NCBI GenBank assembly: GCA_937775265.1
Contig: CALKBV010000011.1
Span: 221,537-285,536 of the forward strand
Reading direction: 5' to 3'
Length of the DNA stretch: 64,000 nt
DNA from: an uncultured Pseudomonadales bacterium
GTDB taxonomy: Bacteria > Pseudomonadota > Gammaproteobacteria > Pseudomonadales > Azotimanducaceae
Position 1 is the stretch's first letter, and each line of letters begins with the position of its first letter. Made by a program: the position numbers and the translations under genes. Positions 1 to 8,355 of the stretch are shown one piece after another. The notes under the pieces are model-generated. The model did not search any database and had not been told where the DNA came from. It saw nothing but the letters and a program-made list of their open reading frames with translations.

Positions 1-1
1 T

Positions 2-1039
2 GATGCGATGGCTGAGCGCGGATGGACTGCACCAACCTGGCCCACGGAATATGGCGGCGGAGGTCTGGGTTTCGAGGAGAATCAGGTGCTGCAGCAGGAA
101 ATGGCAGCGGCGAAAGCGCTACCACCCTCTGTAGGCATGGGGCTCGCGATGATAGGCCCAACACTTCTCGAGTTTGGTACCGATGAGCAGAAGCAACGCC
201 ATTTACCCAAGATTGTCAGTGGCGAAGTCCGTTGGTGTCAGGGATACAGTGAGCCCGGTTCGGGTTCTGACCTCGCGAGCCTCCAGACAAAGGCCGTAAT
301 GGAAGGCGATCATTTTGTGCTCAATGGCCAGAAGATCTGGACTTCAGGAGCACAGCACGCGCACTGGATGTTTGCGTTAGTAAGAACCGATCCGGATGCG
401 GCCAAGCATGATGGCATCAGCTTTGTACTACTTGAAATGGATCAGCCCGGAGTGACTGTAAAGCCAATTGCGCTGATCTCAGGCTCATCACCTTTTTGCG
501 AAACCTTTTTTGATAGTGCTGTCGCGCGTCGGGACGACCTTGTTGGGGAATTGGACAAAGGCTGGACCGTGGGTAAGAGGCTGCTGCAATACGAGCGCTC
601 TGCATCATCGGTGCGCATCAAGAAGAAAGGCAAACCGGTTAACCCCTATGCCGTGGTGGCGAAAAAATATTTGGGGGATATAGGTGGCAAACTGGTAAAC
701 CCTGAAGCCAGAGAGAAAATTACTAAACAGACAATGCTTGAGAAGTCTCTACAATTAACGATTCAGCGTGTTGCAGATGAAAGCCGGTCAGGTAAAGCGC
801 CTGGCGCGACAACCTCAATCTTTAAACTCGTGGGCTCTACTGTTGCCAAAGATGGCTCGTCGCTAAAATCTGAACTGCGGGGTATTGCTGGTGTCGGCTG
901 GGAAGGTGATGGCTTTACCGAAGAAGAAGCCGAATCCACTCGTGGATGGCTGCGTGATCGGGCTGTCACCATCTATGGTGGTACCAATGAGGTGCAGATG
1001 AATATTATCAGTAAACGAGTCCTCGGGCTTCCGGATTGA
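2..1039 (+). CDS. Acyl-CoA dehydrogenase (5' partial)
   Basis: The reading frame is open from the left edge, so the true start lies outside the window and the Met at position 8 is internal. The product is an FAD-dependent acyl-CoA dehydrogenase that would oxidise an acyl-CoA to its 2-enoyl-CoA. The family signatures are visible: YSEPGSGSDLAS near residue 80, GQKIWTSGA near residue 108 and the C-terminal YGGTNEVQMNI stretch that contacts FAD. The insert with several Lys and Gly residues around residues 200-230 is typical of the larger bacterial paralogues used for branched or cyclic acyl-CoAs. The stop overlaps a possible TTG start of the P450 gene that follows, suggesting co-transcription. 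The exact substrate cannot be read from the sequence. Confidence 0.93.
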   Translation, partial: DAMAERGWTAPTWPTEYGGGGLGFEENQVLQQEMAAAKALPPSVGMGLAMIGPTLLEFGTDEQKQRHLPKIVSGEVRWCQGYSEPGSGSDLASLQTKAVMEGDHFVLNGQKIWTSGAQHAHWMFALVRTDPDAAKHDGISFVLLEMDQPGVTVKPIALISGSSPFCETFFDSAVARRDDLVGELDKGWTVGKRLLQYERSASSVRIKKKGKPVNPYAVVAKKYLGDIGGKLVNPEAREKITKQTMLEKSLQLTIQRVADESRSGKAPGATTSIFKLVGSTVAKDGSSLKSELRGIAGVGWEGDGFTEEEAESTRGWLRDRAVTIYGGTNEVQMNIISKRVLGLPD

Positions 1040-1041
1040 TC

Positions 1042-2301
1042 ATGGCTAATGCGGCGACTGAAGATCTCTCCCGATTGGACCGTGAGCGCGACCTTGCTTT
1101 CAGCCTGCCACTCGAAGATATAGATCCAACTGATCGGCGTTTATACCAGGACAATGTTCATTTTCCTTATCTGGAGAGGCTGCGCACAGAGGCGCCGATT
1201 CATTTCCACGAACACAGCTACGCTGGACCTTTCTGGTCAATCACGCGATATGCTGACATCCGAAAAATTGACGCGAATCATCAGCAGTTTTCGTCTGAAC
1301 CTTCGGTTACCTTTGTCGATGAAGATTACAGTTCCAATAATAATTTCATCTCCATGGATCAGCCCCGTCACGATGAGCAGCGTAAGGTTGTTGCACCGGT
1401 AACCGGCCCATCAAATCTTGCGGCGCTGGAATCTGTCATCAGGGAACGCGCGATCCGAATTATTGAGCAGCTTCCAGATGGTGAACCGATTGATTTTGTA
1501 GAGAAAGTCTCGATTGAGTTAACCACCCAGATGTTGGCGACGCTGTTCGATTTTCCATTTGAAGAACGTCACAGGCTGACACGGTGGTCTGACATATCTA
1601 CTGCAAGTGTTGACTCTGGCATTATTGAATCTTTGGAACAGCGCGATCGTGAGCTTGACGAATGTTTTGATTACTTCATGTCATTGTGGGAAAAGCGAAA
1701 AGCCAATCCTGTGGGCAACGACCTGCTGTCCATGCTGCTGAGAGGCAAGGCGACGCGCGACATGCCTCGGCGAGAGTTTTTTGGCAACTTGCTGCTGTTG
1801 ATCGTCGGCGGCAATGATACGACTCGTAACTCCATTACCGGTGGTGTGTTGGCGCTGAGCCAATATCCAGTTGAGTTTGAAAAACTAAAAGCTGACCCGT
1901 CACTCATTCGAAATATGGTTGCTGAGATTATTCGCTGGCAAACACCGGTGACCTATATGCGCAGGACCGCACTTGAGGACGTTGATTTCGAGGGTCATAA
2001 GATCAGAGAAGGGGATAAGGTAGCTATGTGGTATGCCTCGGGTAACCGTGACCCTGAGGTATTTGAGTCTCCTCATGAACTTCGAATAGACAGAGAGAAT
2101 GCCAGGGCGCACCTTTCTTTTGGGTTTGGGATTCATCGATGCATGGGAAACAGGCTTGCGGAAATGCAACTTCGTGTGCTCTGGGAGGAATTAATGTCGA
2201 GGGTTTCAGCGATTGAGGTCGTTGGAGAACCTGTTAGAAACCGTTCTACCCTGATCAAGGGTTACCAGTCTCTGCCTGTAGTGATTAAGAGAAAACGGTA
2301 A
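1042..2301 (+). CDS. Cytochrome P450, CYP153-like
   Basis: This haem-thiolate monooxygenase of about 419 residues carries the I-helix motif GGNDTTRNS, the K-helix ExxR as EIIR, and the Cys-ligand loop FGFGIHRCMGNRLAEMQLR. The phrases NFISMDQPRHDEQRK and MWYASGNRDPEVF match what I recall of CYP153 terminal alkane and fatty-acid hydroxylases, which use a separate ferredoxin and reductase. Neither redox partner is encoded next door. A TTG at 1036 overlaps the upstream stop; I prefer the ATG at 1042. The gene follows an acyl-CoA dehydrogenase, which fits oxidation of a hydrocarbon or acyl chain. The subfamily is an inference from motifs. Confidence 0.88.
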   Translation: MANAATEDLSRLDRERDLAFSLPLEDIDPTDRRLYQDNVHFPYLERLRTEAPIHFHEHSYAGPFWSITRYADIRKIDANHQQFSSEPSVTFVDEDYSSNNNFISMDQPRHDEQRKVVAPVTGPSNLAALESVIRERAIRIIEQLPDGEPIDFVEKVSIELTTQMLATLFDFPFEERHRLTRWSDISTASVDSGIIESLEQRDRELDECFDYFMSLWEKRKANPVGNDLLSMLLRGKATRDMPRREFFGNLLLLIVGGNDTTRNSITGGVLALSQYPVEFEKLKADPSLIRNMVAEIIRWQTPVTYMRRTALEDVDFEGHKIREGDKVAMWYASGNRDPEVFESPHELRIDRENARAHLSFGFGIHRCMGNRLAEMQLRVLWEELMSRVSAIEVVGEPVRNRSTLIKGYQSLPVVIKRKR

Positions 2302-2331
2302 ATAGAGCCTGAAAACAGGGTTTAACAAGCG

Positions 2332-2359
2332 TTGACAAGGGTTTCCAACCCTATACAAT
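2332..2359 (+). promoter_or_regulatory. Sigma-70 type promoter of the cold-shock gene
   Basis: A perfect TTGACA -35 box at 2332-2337 is followed, after 16 bases, by TACAAT at 2354-2359. Transcription from here would give a 5' leader of roughly 140 bases before the ATG at 2509. Long leaders are characteristic of cspA-type genes, where RNA structure controls translation with temperature. Confidence 0.7.
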
Positions 2360-2508
2360 GCGCCGCAGCTAAGGACCCCTCTTATACCCCCGCTTCATTT
2401 CTAGTAGATTCATTTCTCGCTCGTCCTGCAGTTTCAAGTATTCGTTTGTTTCACGCTACACGTCTTCAGCAAAAAGAGGGCAACTTAAATATATACAGGA
2501 CTAAAACA

Positions 2509-2718
2509 ATGTCTACTAAAACCGGAACCGTTAAATGGTTCAATGAAACCCGTGGCTATGGGTTTATCCAGCAAACTGACGGGCCAGACGTATTCGCCCA
2601 CTACAATGAGATCAAAAGTGAGGGTTTTAAAACTCTGGCTGAAGGTCAAGCTGTAGAGTTTGGTGTGACTGAAGGTCAAAAAGGCCCACAGGCAGTAAAC
2701 ATCACAGTTGTTGCGTAA
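2509..2718 (+). CDS. Cold-shock protein, CspA family
   Basis: A 69-residue single cold-shock domain that binds single-stranded RNA or DNA and acts as an RNA chaperone. The RNP1-like GYGFI and RNP2-like DVFAHY motifs are both present, with [12 protein letters not shown] at the N-terminus. I use the ATG at 2509 rather than the much longer upstream extension, because this start gives the standard CspA length and begins exactly at the domain. The gene stands alone between its own promoter (2332-2359) and terminator (2734-2764). Confidence 0.95.
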   Translation: MSTKTGTVKWFNETRGYGFIQQTDGPDVFAHYNEIKSEGFKTLAEGQAVEFGVTEGQKGPQAVNITVVA

Positions 2719-2733
2719 GCACTCAAGCTGAGG

Positions 2734-2764
2734 AAAAAGGCGACCATATGGTCGCCTTTTTTTT
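2734..2764 (+). terminator. Rho-independent terminator after the cold-shock gene
   Basis: A perfect 7-bp GC-rich stem (GGCGACC / GGTCGCC) with loop ATAT lies at 2739-2756, preceded by five As and followed by eight Ts. This is a textbook intrinsic terminator and works for the plus-strand gene ending at 2718. The A-run also makes it plausible for minus-strand transcripts. Confidence 0.92.
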
Positions 2765-2803
2765 ACCTGTTCGTTGGGAGAATTGGGGTCGCACCCCCGC
2801 TAT

Positions 2804-3592
2804 TCAGGCGCCTTTAAATGTGGGTTTACGTTTAGCAAGAAACGCCTGAATGCCTTCCTTCCCATCCTGGGATCTTGCCATGTCTGCAATGCCCCTGGAT
2901 TCAAGCTCCATTTGCGTTTCCAGTCCGTTGTCGAAAGATGCGTTCAGCAGTGATTTCACCTGTCCGTAAGCAAGCGTTGGCCCGGCTGCGATTTTGGCAG
3001 CGAGTTTTCCGACTGTTTCATCAAGGTCGGCTTCTGCCACAACCTGATTAACAATACCCCAGTCCAGGGCCTCTTCAGCGGATAATACCCGGTTAGTTAG
3101 CATCAGCTCTCGGGCCCTGCGATCGCCGACGCGTCTCGGTAGAAAGTAGGAGGAGCTCCCATCCGGTGAAAGTCCTGCATTGGTATAGGCCATCACAAAT
3201 TTCGCGCTGTCTACAGAGATCACAAGATCTGCTGATAGCGCCAGGCTAAAACCGGCACCCGCTGCCGTTCCATTAACAGCAGCGATAACAGGCGCGTTCA
3301 TTCTTGTGAGTCTTGAGATACCCATATGTAGATCGCCGGCCATTTCCTTGATGAGCGCTGAGGCGCCGTCACCAGCTGCACCGAACACCCCGAGATCACC
3401 GCCGGCACAAAACATTTTTCCCGTTGCGCGAACGATCACAGCGCGGATGTCTGGAGACTCATCGCACTTAATGGCAATAGCGCTTAATTCCCTGGCCATC
3501 AAAGGATTCATGGCGTTGGCTGCGTCTGGTCGATTCAGTGTAATCGTAGCTATACTGCCTGCTGTGTCAAAAATCAGAGTTTCGTAGGTCAT
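2804..3592 (-). CDS. Enoyl-CoA hydratase/isomerase, PaaG-like
   Basis: A crotonase-fold protein of about 262 residues. The two oxyanion-hole segments FCAGGDL and GTAAGAGFS are present. The segment after them reads GLSPDGSSS with an Asp where classical hydratases have the second catalytic Glu; this is the pattern of PaaG-type ring-oxepin isomerases and related enzymes, so isomerase or hydratase activity are both possible. The start chosen is the Met of MTYETLIF; an upstream in-frame Met would add 15 residues that look unlike the family. The gene is divergent from the aldo/keto reductase and stands alone on its strand. Confidence 0.88.
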   Translation of the reverse strand: MTYETLIFDTAGSIATITLNRPDAANAMNPLMARELSAIAIKCDESPDIRAVIVRATGKMFCAGGDLGVFGAAGDGASALIKEMAGDLHMGISRLTRMNAPVIAAVNGTAAGAGFSLALSADLVISVDSAKFVMAYTNAGLSPDGSSSYFLPRRVGDRRARELMLTNRVLSAEEALDWGIVNQVVAEADLDETVGKLAAKIAAGPTLAYGQVKSLLNASFDNGLETQMELESRGIADMARSQDGKEGIQAFLAKRKPTFKGA

Positions 3593-3711
3593 GTGATGTC
3601 CAGATAGTGGTAATTGAAAATGAAGATAATTCAGCATTGTAATACCAGATGCGGACCATCACCATCGGCTGGTAGTATCGTTCCTCCGTTGTCACGTAAA
3701 AAGGATTAAAA

Positions 3712-4743
3712 ATGTTGAAATCGGTCCAAATGGGGAGTCGCGCGGGGCTCAGGGTCTCGGAGATCGCTCTTGGCACGATGAATTTCGGGGCACCGGGAAA
3801 AGGGCATCAGGGGGATTGGACGCTCGGTGCGGATGATGCCCGGCCAATTTTCAAAGCTGCGATTGATAATGGCCTTTTTTACTTTGACTGCGCTGATATC
3901 TATGGGCTGGGCTCCAGCGAGGAGGTGGTGGGTAAACTGCTCAGGGAGCTTCTGCCCCGTCATGACTATGTGTTGGCCACCAAGGTTGGAATGCCTCTTG
4001 GGCGGGGCTCGAATCAGTGTGGTTTGTCTCGCAAGCATATTGTGGAAGGCGTTGATGCCAGCCTGGAAAGGTTAGGAGTGGACTACATTGATCATCTGGT
4101 TATCCACCGACATCCGCATGGTATTCCAATGCATGTCCCGACGCCCATCGAGGAAACGATGGAAGCACTTCATGATCTGGTGAAGGCCGGGAAAGTCCTG
4201 TATTTGGGTGGTTCATCCATGTTCGCGTGGCAGTTTGTCGAGTTACAGATGACCGCCAGGCTGAATGGCTGGACTGAATTTGTATCGATGCAAAATCATT
4301 ACAACCTGATTTACAGGGAAGAAGAGCGTGAGATGATTCCTTATTGTGCGCAACAAGGTATCGCGATTACGCCGTGGTCACCATTGGCAAGAGGGATACT
4401 GACAGGCGCGTACAAAGGAAGCCTGGATGCAGGGACAACGAACCGCTCCCAGGGCCAGGATAAGGCGAGGACGAGTAGCCTCTATAAAGGTAACATGGAT
4501 TTCCAGATTGCGGACAGAGTGGTTGAAGTTGCTGAGAAATACGGAAAAACACCAGCACAGATATCGCTGGCCTGGATCTGTAACAAACCGGAGATCACTT
4601 CGCCTATTGTTGGAGTATCCAGGGTAGAGCAGTTGATGCAGCTCATGGAATCAGCGTCAATAAAGCTGGAAGATGACGACGTAGCTTATCTTGAGGAGCT
4701 ATACCAGCCACTACAGAATCTGCTTTCGATTGGGATGTCTTAA
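3712..4743 (+). CDS. Aldo/keto reductase
   Basis: A 343-residue NAD(P)H-dependent reductase with the (beta/alpha)8 AKR fold. The catalytic tetrad can be placed as Asp59, Tyr64 (FDCADIYG), Lys91 (ATKVG) and His132 (VIHRH). The C-terminal block ITSPIVGVSRVEQL is the usual NADP-binding region of the Tas/YajO-like AKR12/13 type, which reduces aldehydes and ketones of varied structure. It is followed at 33 bases by an SDR, so the two probably share a transcript. No substrate can be assigned. Confidence 0.9.
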   Translation: MLKSVQMGSRAGLRVSEIALGTMNFGAPGKGHQGDWTLGADDARPIFKAAIDNGLFYFDCADIYGLGSSEEVVGKLLRELLPRHDYVLATKVGMPLGRGSNQCGLSRKHIVEGVDASLERLGVDYIDHLVIHRHPHGIPMHVPTPIEETMEALHDLVKAGKVLYLGGSSMFAWQFVELQMTARLNGWTEFVSMQNHYNLIYREEEREMIPYCAQQGIAITPWSPLARGILTGAYKGSLDAGTTNRSQGQDKARTSSLYKGNMDFQIADRVVEVAEKYGKTPAQISLAWICNKPEITSPIVGVSRVEQLMQLMESASIKLEDDDVAYLEELYQPLQNLLSIGMS

Positions 4744-4776
4744 TACGAACCGTTAGAAATACAAAAGGTAAATACT

Positions 4777-5649
4777 ATGAGCTTTGATGGAAAAGTTGCG
4801 ATTATCACCGGTGCTGGTGGTGGTCTTGGAAAGGAGCATGCGCTGTTACTGGCGGATCTGGGTGTAAAAATAGTTGTTAACGACCTGGGTGGATCTGTGG
4901 ATGGGTCTGGCAAAAGTGATGCTGCTGACCTGGTCGTGGAAGAGATACGAGCGGCCGGTGGCGAGGCTGTCGCTAACAAGGATTCCGTATCTGACCGGGA
5001 AGGCGCTAAACGTATCGTCGAGACTGCGGTCAAGGAATATGGCACCGTCGATATCCTGATCAATAACGCCGGTATCCTGCGGGATAAATCGTTCAAGAAG
5101 ATGACGCTTGATGAATGGGATCTGGTGATTAACGTTCACCTGAATGGATCTGCGTATGTGACCTGGCATGCTTGGCCGATCATGTACGAAAAGAACTATG
5201 GCCGAATTATGTTCACTTCTTCGGTTTCCGGCATTTTAGGCAGCTTTGGCCAGTCGAACTACGGTGCAGCGAAAATGGGGATGGTAGGTCTGATGAACAA
5301 CCTCTCCCGTGAAGGTGCATCACACAATATCCATGTGAACTGTTTGTCTCCGGGCGCTGCGACCAGGATGACTGCGAGTGTCCCCGGTAGCGAGATTGAT
5401 GCGGATGAACCTGACGAAAAGAGTCATCCAAAGTTGGTTAGTCCTGCCGTGCTGTATATGGTTTCAGAGGATGCGCCAAATGGACGCATCATCCAGGCGG
5501 CAGGAGGCCGGTTTGCCTCAGATATGATGTTCTCCAATGAAGGTGTGGAGCTGGACCTCGATGTGACCTGGGAAGATGTCGCAGAAAATTCAGATACGAT
5601 TCTGGATGTGGACAGCGCTTCGTGGAAGACCACTTTCTGGAAAGGCTAA
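4777..5649 (+). CDS. SDR, (3R)-hydroxyacyl-CoA dehydrogenase type (MFE-2 like)
   Basis: A 290-residue short-chain dehydrogenase. The N-terminal GAGGGLG nucleotide loop, the NDLGG segment, the NNAG motif and YGAAK catalytic pair are all present. NDLGGSVDGSG near residue 35 followed by a long spacer is the signature of the dehydrogenase domain of peroxisomal multifunctional enzyme 2 and its bacterial relatives, which oxidise (3R)-hydroxyacyl-CoAs. Here it stands without the hydratase or SCP2 domains. It sits just downstream of an aldo/keto reductase, and its 3' end overlaps a doubtful minus-strand reading frame. Confidence 0.9.
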   Translation: MSFDGKVAIITGAGGGLGKEHALLLADLGVKIVVNDLGGSVDGSGKSDAADLVVEEIRAAGGEAVANKDSVSDREGAKRIVETAVKEYGTVDILINNAGILRDKSFKKMTLDEWDLVINVHLNGSAYVTWHAWPIMYEKNYGRIMFTSSVSGILGSFGQSNYGAAKMGMVGLMNNLSREGASHNIHVNCLSPGAATRMTASVPGSEIDADEPDEKSHPKLVSPAVLYMVSEDAPNGRIIQAAGGRFASDMMFSNEGVELDLDVTWEDVAENSDTILDVDSASWKTTFWKG

Positions 5650-5862
5650 TTTACCGGGGCCGATAGAGCCCCGGTCGACAAATAAAATGTTACCGATAGT
5701 AAGGATGATGGTGACAATGTCGCCATGTTCCAGAAGATAACCATAGTTCGCCTGGGCCTTCTTAACGTCGACTAAATGCTCATGGTAGGGGTTATCCGGA
5801 TAAGCAAAAATGGCATTGGAGAAAAATAAACCGAGAACAAAGGACAATGATTTTAGGAGCAT
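5590..5862 (-). CDS. Possible small secreted protein, unrecognised
   Basis: A 90-residue frame that begins with a convincing signal peptide (MLLKSLSFVLGLFFSNAIFA, cleavage before YPDN). The next ~38 residues look protein-like, but the last third runs through the GC-rich hairpin and antisense to the SDR 3' end, where it is probably not meaningful. It lies 75 bases downstream of the glycosyltransferase on the same strand and could be the end of that operon, or the surviving 5' end of a truncated gene. I do not recognise a family. Confidence 0.3.
   Translation of the reverse strand: MLLKSLSFVLGLFFSNAIFAYPDNPYHEHLVDVKKAQANYGYLLEHGDIVTIILTIGNILFVDRGSIGPGKLAFPESGLPRSAVHIQNRI
5653..5675 (+). terminator. 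GC-rich hairpin after the SDR gene
   Basis: ACCGGGGC (5653-5660) pairs perfectly with GCCCCGGT (5668-5675) across a 7-base loop, starting three bases after the SDR stop. There is no clear T-run, so it is a terminator or an mRNA 3'-end stabiliser rather than a certain intrinsic terminator. Confidence 0.55.
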
Positions 5863-5937
5863 ATCGTATGTTCAAGCTAAGAGAGGGTGATAATCCATTG
5901 CCAGGCTGATGCTAACAACCTTACAGAAGGAAATAGC

Positions 5938-6951
5938 TTAGGTTTCATTTTTTAAGCGCTGTTTTACGCTCAGCCTAGAACGCCATGAGTAGAACCAGAT
6001 GAGCACTGTCAAGGTGCCCAACAAGTATCCAGCCGGATTATCGGTCAGCGGCTTTAAAAAACGATCATAGCTGCTCAGCCATCGGTCGGGGTTGTTCCTT
6101 GTCAAATAGAAGGGCAAACCTAGCTGCCAAAGATTCTTTGTGGCGTATCGACCGATGAGGAAAAAGTGAATAAGACCTCTGGTTACCCCAGGATAGAAAA
6201 CAGATTCGTGTGTGAGTTGGAAGAGAGGCAAGAGATTGAGGGTTCCATCAGGGTTGTTATCTCGATAGGCCTCACTGGCTCGTTTGAAAAAGTATTCACT
6301 GTCAAGGTGGAACATTGCCATGATTAGTGCGTTCAGGATGAGTCGCTCTTCGAGTCCTTCTTGTTCAAAACGTCTTGCACTCGTGTAAAGCGTGGATGGG
6401 AGTGTTTTGAATTGTCCATAATCCACAAATCGTGTTGCAAATTCCTTATCTTCCAGAAAGTGGTATTTCTCTGAGAACCCTCCCATTAGCCTGAAATCAC
6501 TTGTGAAAATTAGCAGACCCTGATCGCCGCTAAAGGTCCCTTCCCGGTTAAGTTGCGTTTTATACTCGAATAACCGAAGACGTTCCCGAACCTCATTGCT
6601 CTGTGTTTCAAAACGTAGTTTAAAATGTCCCGCGGTTCTTTTCGCGGCTTGCTGGATACATGAAAGGGACTGTGACAGCTGGTGGTCGTGTTCTAGCCGA
6701 CTATCTGCATGCAGGAACAGCAGGTATTCTCCTGCTGCCTCGGCAGCCCCTGTATTTTGCTGGCAGCCCCGACCTCGCTGGGAATGGATTACTCTTGCGC
6801 CGTATTCCGCTGCGCGCAATGTAGTCTTGTCAGTAGAACCGCCATCAACGACGAGAATTTCGAGGCTGATATTCTTTTGTTCGATTAATTGGCCAAGCAA
6901 CATGGCCAGGTTATCTTCCTCGTTCAGGCACGGAATGATGACGCTGATCAT
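5938..6951 (-). CDS. Family 2 glycosyltransferase, TIGR04283-like
   Basis: A 337-residue GT-A enzyme. SVIIPCLNEEDNL starts the fold, VVDGGSTDKT is the nucleotide-sugar region and LFLHADSRL holds the DxD-like metal site. The run RGRGCQQNTGA is the hallmark, as I recall, of the rSAM/selenodomain-associated transferase 2 subgroup. The C-terminus has an amphipathic/hydrophobic stretch around residues 300-325 that could sit on the membrane. The gene follows the TPR gene with only six bases between them, so both are expected on one mRNA. Donor and acceptor sugars are unknown. Confidence 0.85.
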   Translation of the reverse strand: MISVIIPCLNEEDNLAMLLGQLIEQKNISLEILVVDGGSTDKTTLRAAEYGARVIHSQRGRGCQQNTGAAEAAGEYLLFLHADSRLEHDHQLSQSLSCIQQAAKRTAGHFKLRFETQSNEVRERLRLFEYKTQLNREGTFSGDQGLLIFTSDFRLMGGFSEKYHFLEDKEFATRFVDYGQFKTLPSTLYTSARRFEQEGLEERLILNALIMAMFHLDSEYFFKRASEAYRDNNPDGTLNLLPLFQLTHESVFYPGVTRGLIHFFLIGRYATKNLWQLGLPFYLTRNNPDRWLSSYDRFLKPLTDNPAGYLLGTLTVLIWFYSWRSRLSVKQRLKNET

Positions 6952-6957
6952 AAAGAT

Positions 6958-8121
6958 CTATTGCCCAATGTGAAGCTGGTAGGGCATAGATAAGCCTGCG
7001 CGCGCGGCTTCCAGTATGGTGATATTGACGTAGGTACTTTTGGCGATGGACAAAATTTCCTTATACGCAGAAATAGCCTGACCACGTCGGCCTGCCAGAT
7101 CGTGCAATTGCCCGTCCGTCAGAATATACCAAGCCACACTCCAGCCCGGGAGCTGGTCCCGGGCGTCATGAAATACAGGGTCAATTTTGGCAAATGTGTT
7201 TCTAGACAGTTCGGTTTCGCCCCGTCCGAGATAGGCCCGTGCCTTCCATATCCTGGTGAGGCTTAGATCTGGTTCAGCGGGTTTTGTGCCTTTATCCAGG
7301 TAGTCAGAAATAGTGCGCAAGGTTCCTTCGTAATCATCCATACTTATTAAGAGCGAGATAAGCCTTAGTTGGAAGCGAGAGTTAGCAGGGTAGAGCGATA
7401 CCAGTTGCTGAAGTTGAATGCTGGCCTCTGGTCTGAGCTTGGGGGTCTCGAGGAGGAGAATACTATAAATGTAGCGAGCCACATCCCTGTATTGATCACC
7501 ATGGGCGATAACGTCCAGCAGATAGGGGAGACTCTTCTCGGAATTTCCCGAGGGGATAAACCACAATACCCTGCTAAACATTTTTATAAAGGGGGGGAGG
7601 TTATCAGCCACATGATAACCTACGCCAAGGTGCATTTTTGCATCTATCAGAGAAGGGTCTTTCAACAGGGCAGTCTCCAGGTAGTCAATGCTCGCAGTGC
7701 CTCGTCTGCCTGCCTGATAGTAGTTTCCTCGCAGAGCGTTATGGAAAGACAAGACAAAGTTGGCCTGACCGCAATAGTAGTTCGCTGTTGCCCCAACCTC
7801 CTCGTGATCGATACGTGGTTCACACCACTCAAGTGTTTTAGTGGCGTGCTCGATTAGTTCGCCGTCGTACCTTGTTTGGGTTTCATCCCAGGTCAGCTGG
7901 GTGATGATGCTGTTTAGTGCGAACACGTGCCCAGCGGGCTGGGCATAACCATCAATGAGCTCGTTCTCGATGATCTTGGCTGAGACAAAATCGCCTGACA
8001 GACGAAGACGCGTACCCTCCCTCTCCAGTGCATATATGGTTTCATCAGCAAGCGCAGAACAACAGGCAACAATGGTGGCTAAAAATAATGCTGTGCCGGA
8101 AATCAGATACATAAATTGCAT
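6958..8121 (-). CDS. Periplasmic TPR-like protein of unknown function
   Basis: A 387-residue protein with an N-terminal signal sequence (hydrophobic stretch ending ACCSALA, cleavage before DET). The rest is helical with tetratricopeptide-like spacing, for example around DYLETALLKDPSLIDAKMHL and the later RIWKARAYLGRGETELSR. TPR arrays act as scaffolds, so a role with the adjacent glycosyltransferase in making or displaying a surface glycan is an inference only. It is transcribed divergently from the multihaem operon across 234 bases. Confidence 0.65.
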   Translation of the reverse strand: MQFMYLISGTALFLATIVACCSALADETIYALEREGTRLRLSGDFVSAKIIENELIDGYAQPAGHVFALNSIITQLTWDETQTRYDGELIEHATKTLEWCEPRIDHEEVGATANYYCGQANFVLSFHNALRGNYYQAGRRGTASIDYLETALLKDPSLIDAKMHLGVGYHVADNLPPFIKMFSRVLWFIPSGNSEKSLPYLLDVIAHGDQYRDVARYIYSILLLETPKLRPEASIQLQQLVSLYPANSRFQLRLISLLISMDDYEGTLRTISDYLDKGTKPAEPDLSLTRIWKARAYLGRGETELSRNTFAKIDPVFHDARDQLPGWSVAWYILTDGQLHDLAGRRGQAISAYKEILSIAKSTYVNITILEAARAGLSMPYQLHIGQ

Positions 8122-8355
8122 TGTAGCTTCTTTGGTGCTCTCGATGGTGGGATTCTCAAGTTATCAATGATCGTGGATAAATCAAATGTTCTTCAGGCGA
8201 AAGGGCAAAGCAACTTGTCACGGTAAGTTCCAAAACTTGCGATTCTAAACGCACTCGTTAAAATCGCTTGCTGTAGGATTTTGGTTATGTCCGGAGATAT
8301 GTCGTAGGCTAGGCTAGGCTGTACAAGCCAAGTTTAGCGTAACGTAAGGTGGTTT
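8122..8355. promoter_or_regulatory. Divergent control region upstream of the multihaem operon
   Basis: No gene fits here. It must hold the promoters for both the TPR gene and the operon starting at 8356. Two small structures are visible: an inverted repeat AACTT-N8-AAGTT at 8212-8229, which could be an operator, and three tandem TAGGC units at 8305-8319. A good Shine-Dalgarno sequence TAAGGTGG at 8345-8352 decides the unusual TTG start at 8356. No convincing -35/-10 pair could be chosen by eye. Confidence 0.4.

Noticed and set aside
3827..4075. Cys/Trp-rich frame inside the aldo/keto reductase
   Set aside because: Overlaps a clear gene in another frame with no independent support.
8305..8319. 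TAGGC triple repeat as a CRISPR or iteron array
   Set aside because: Only three 5-bp units with no spacers; too short for an array.
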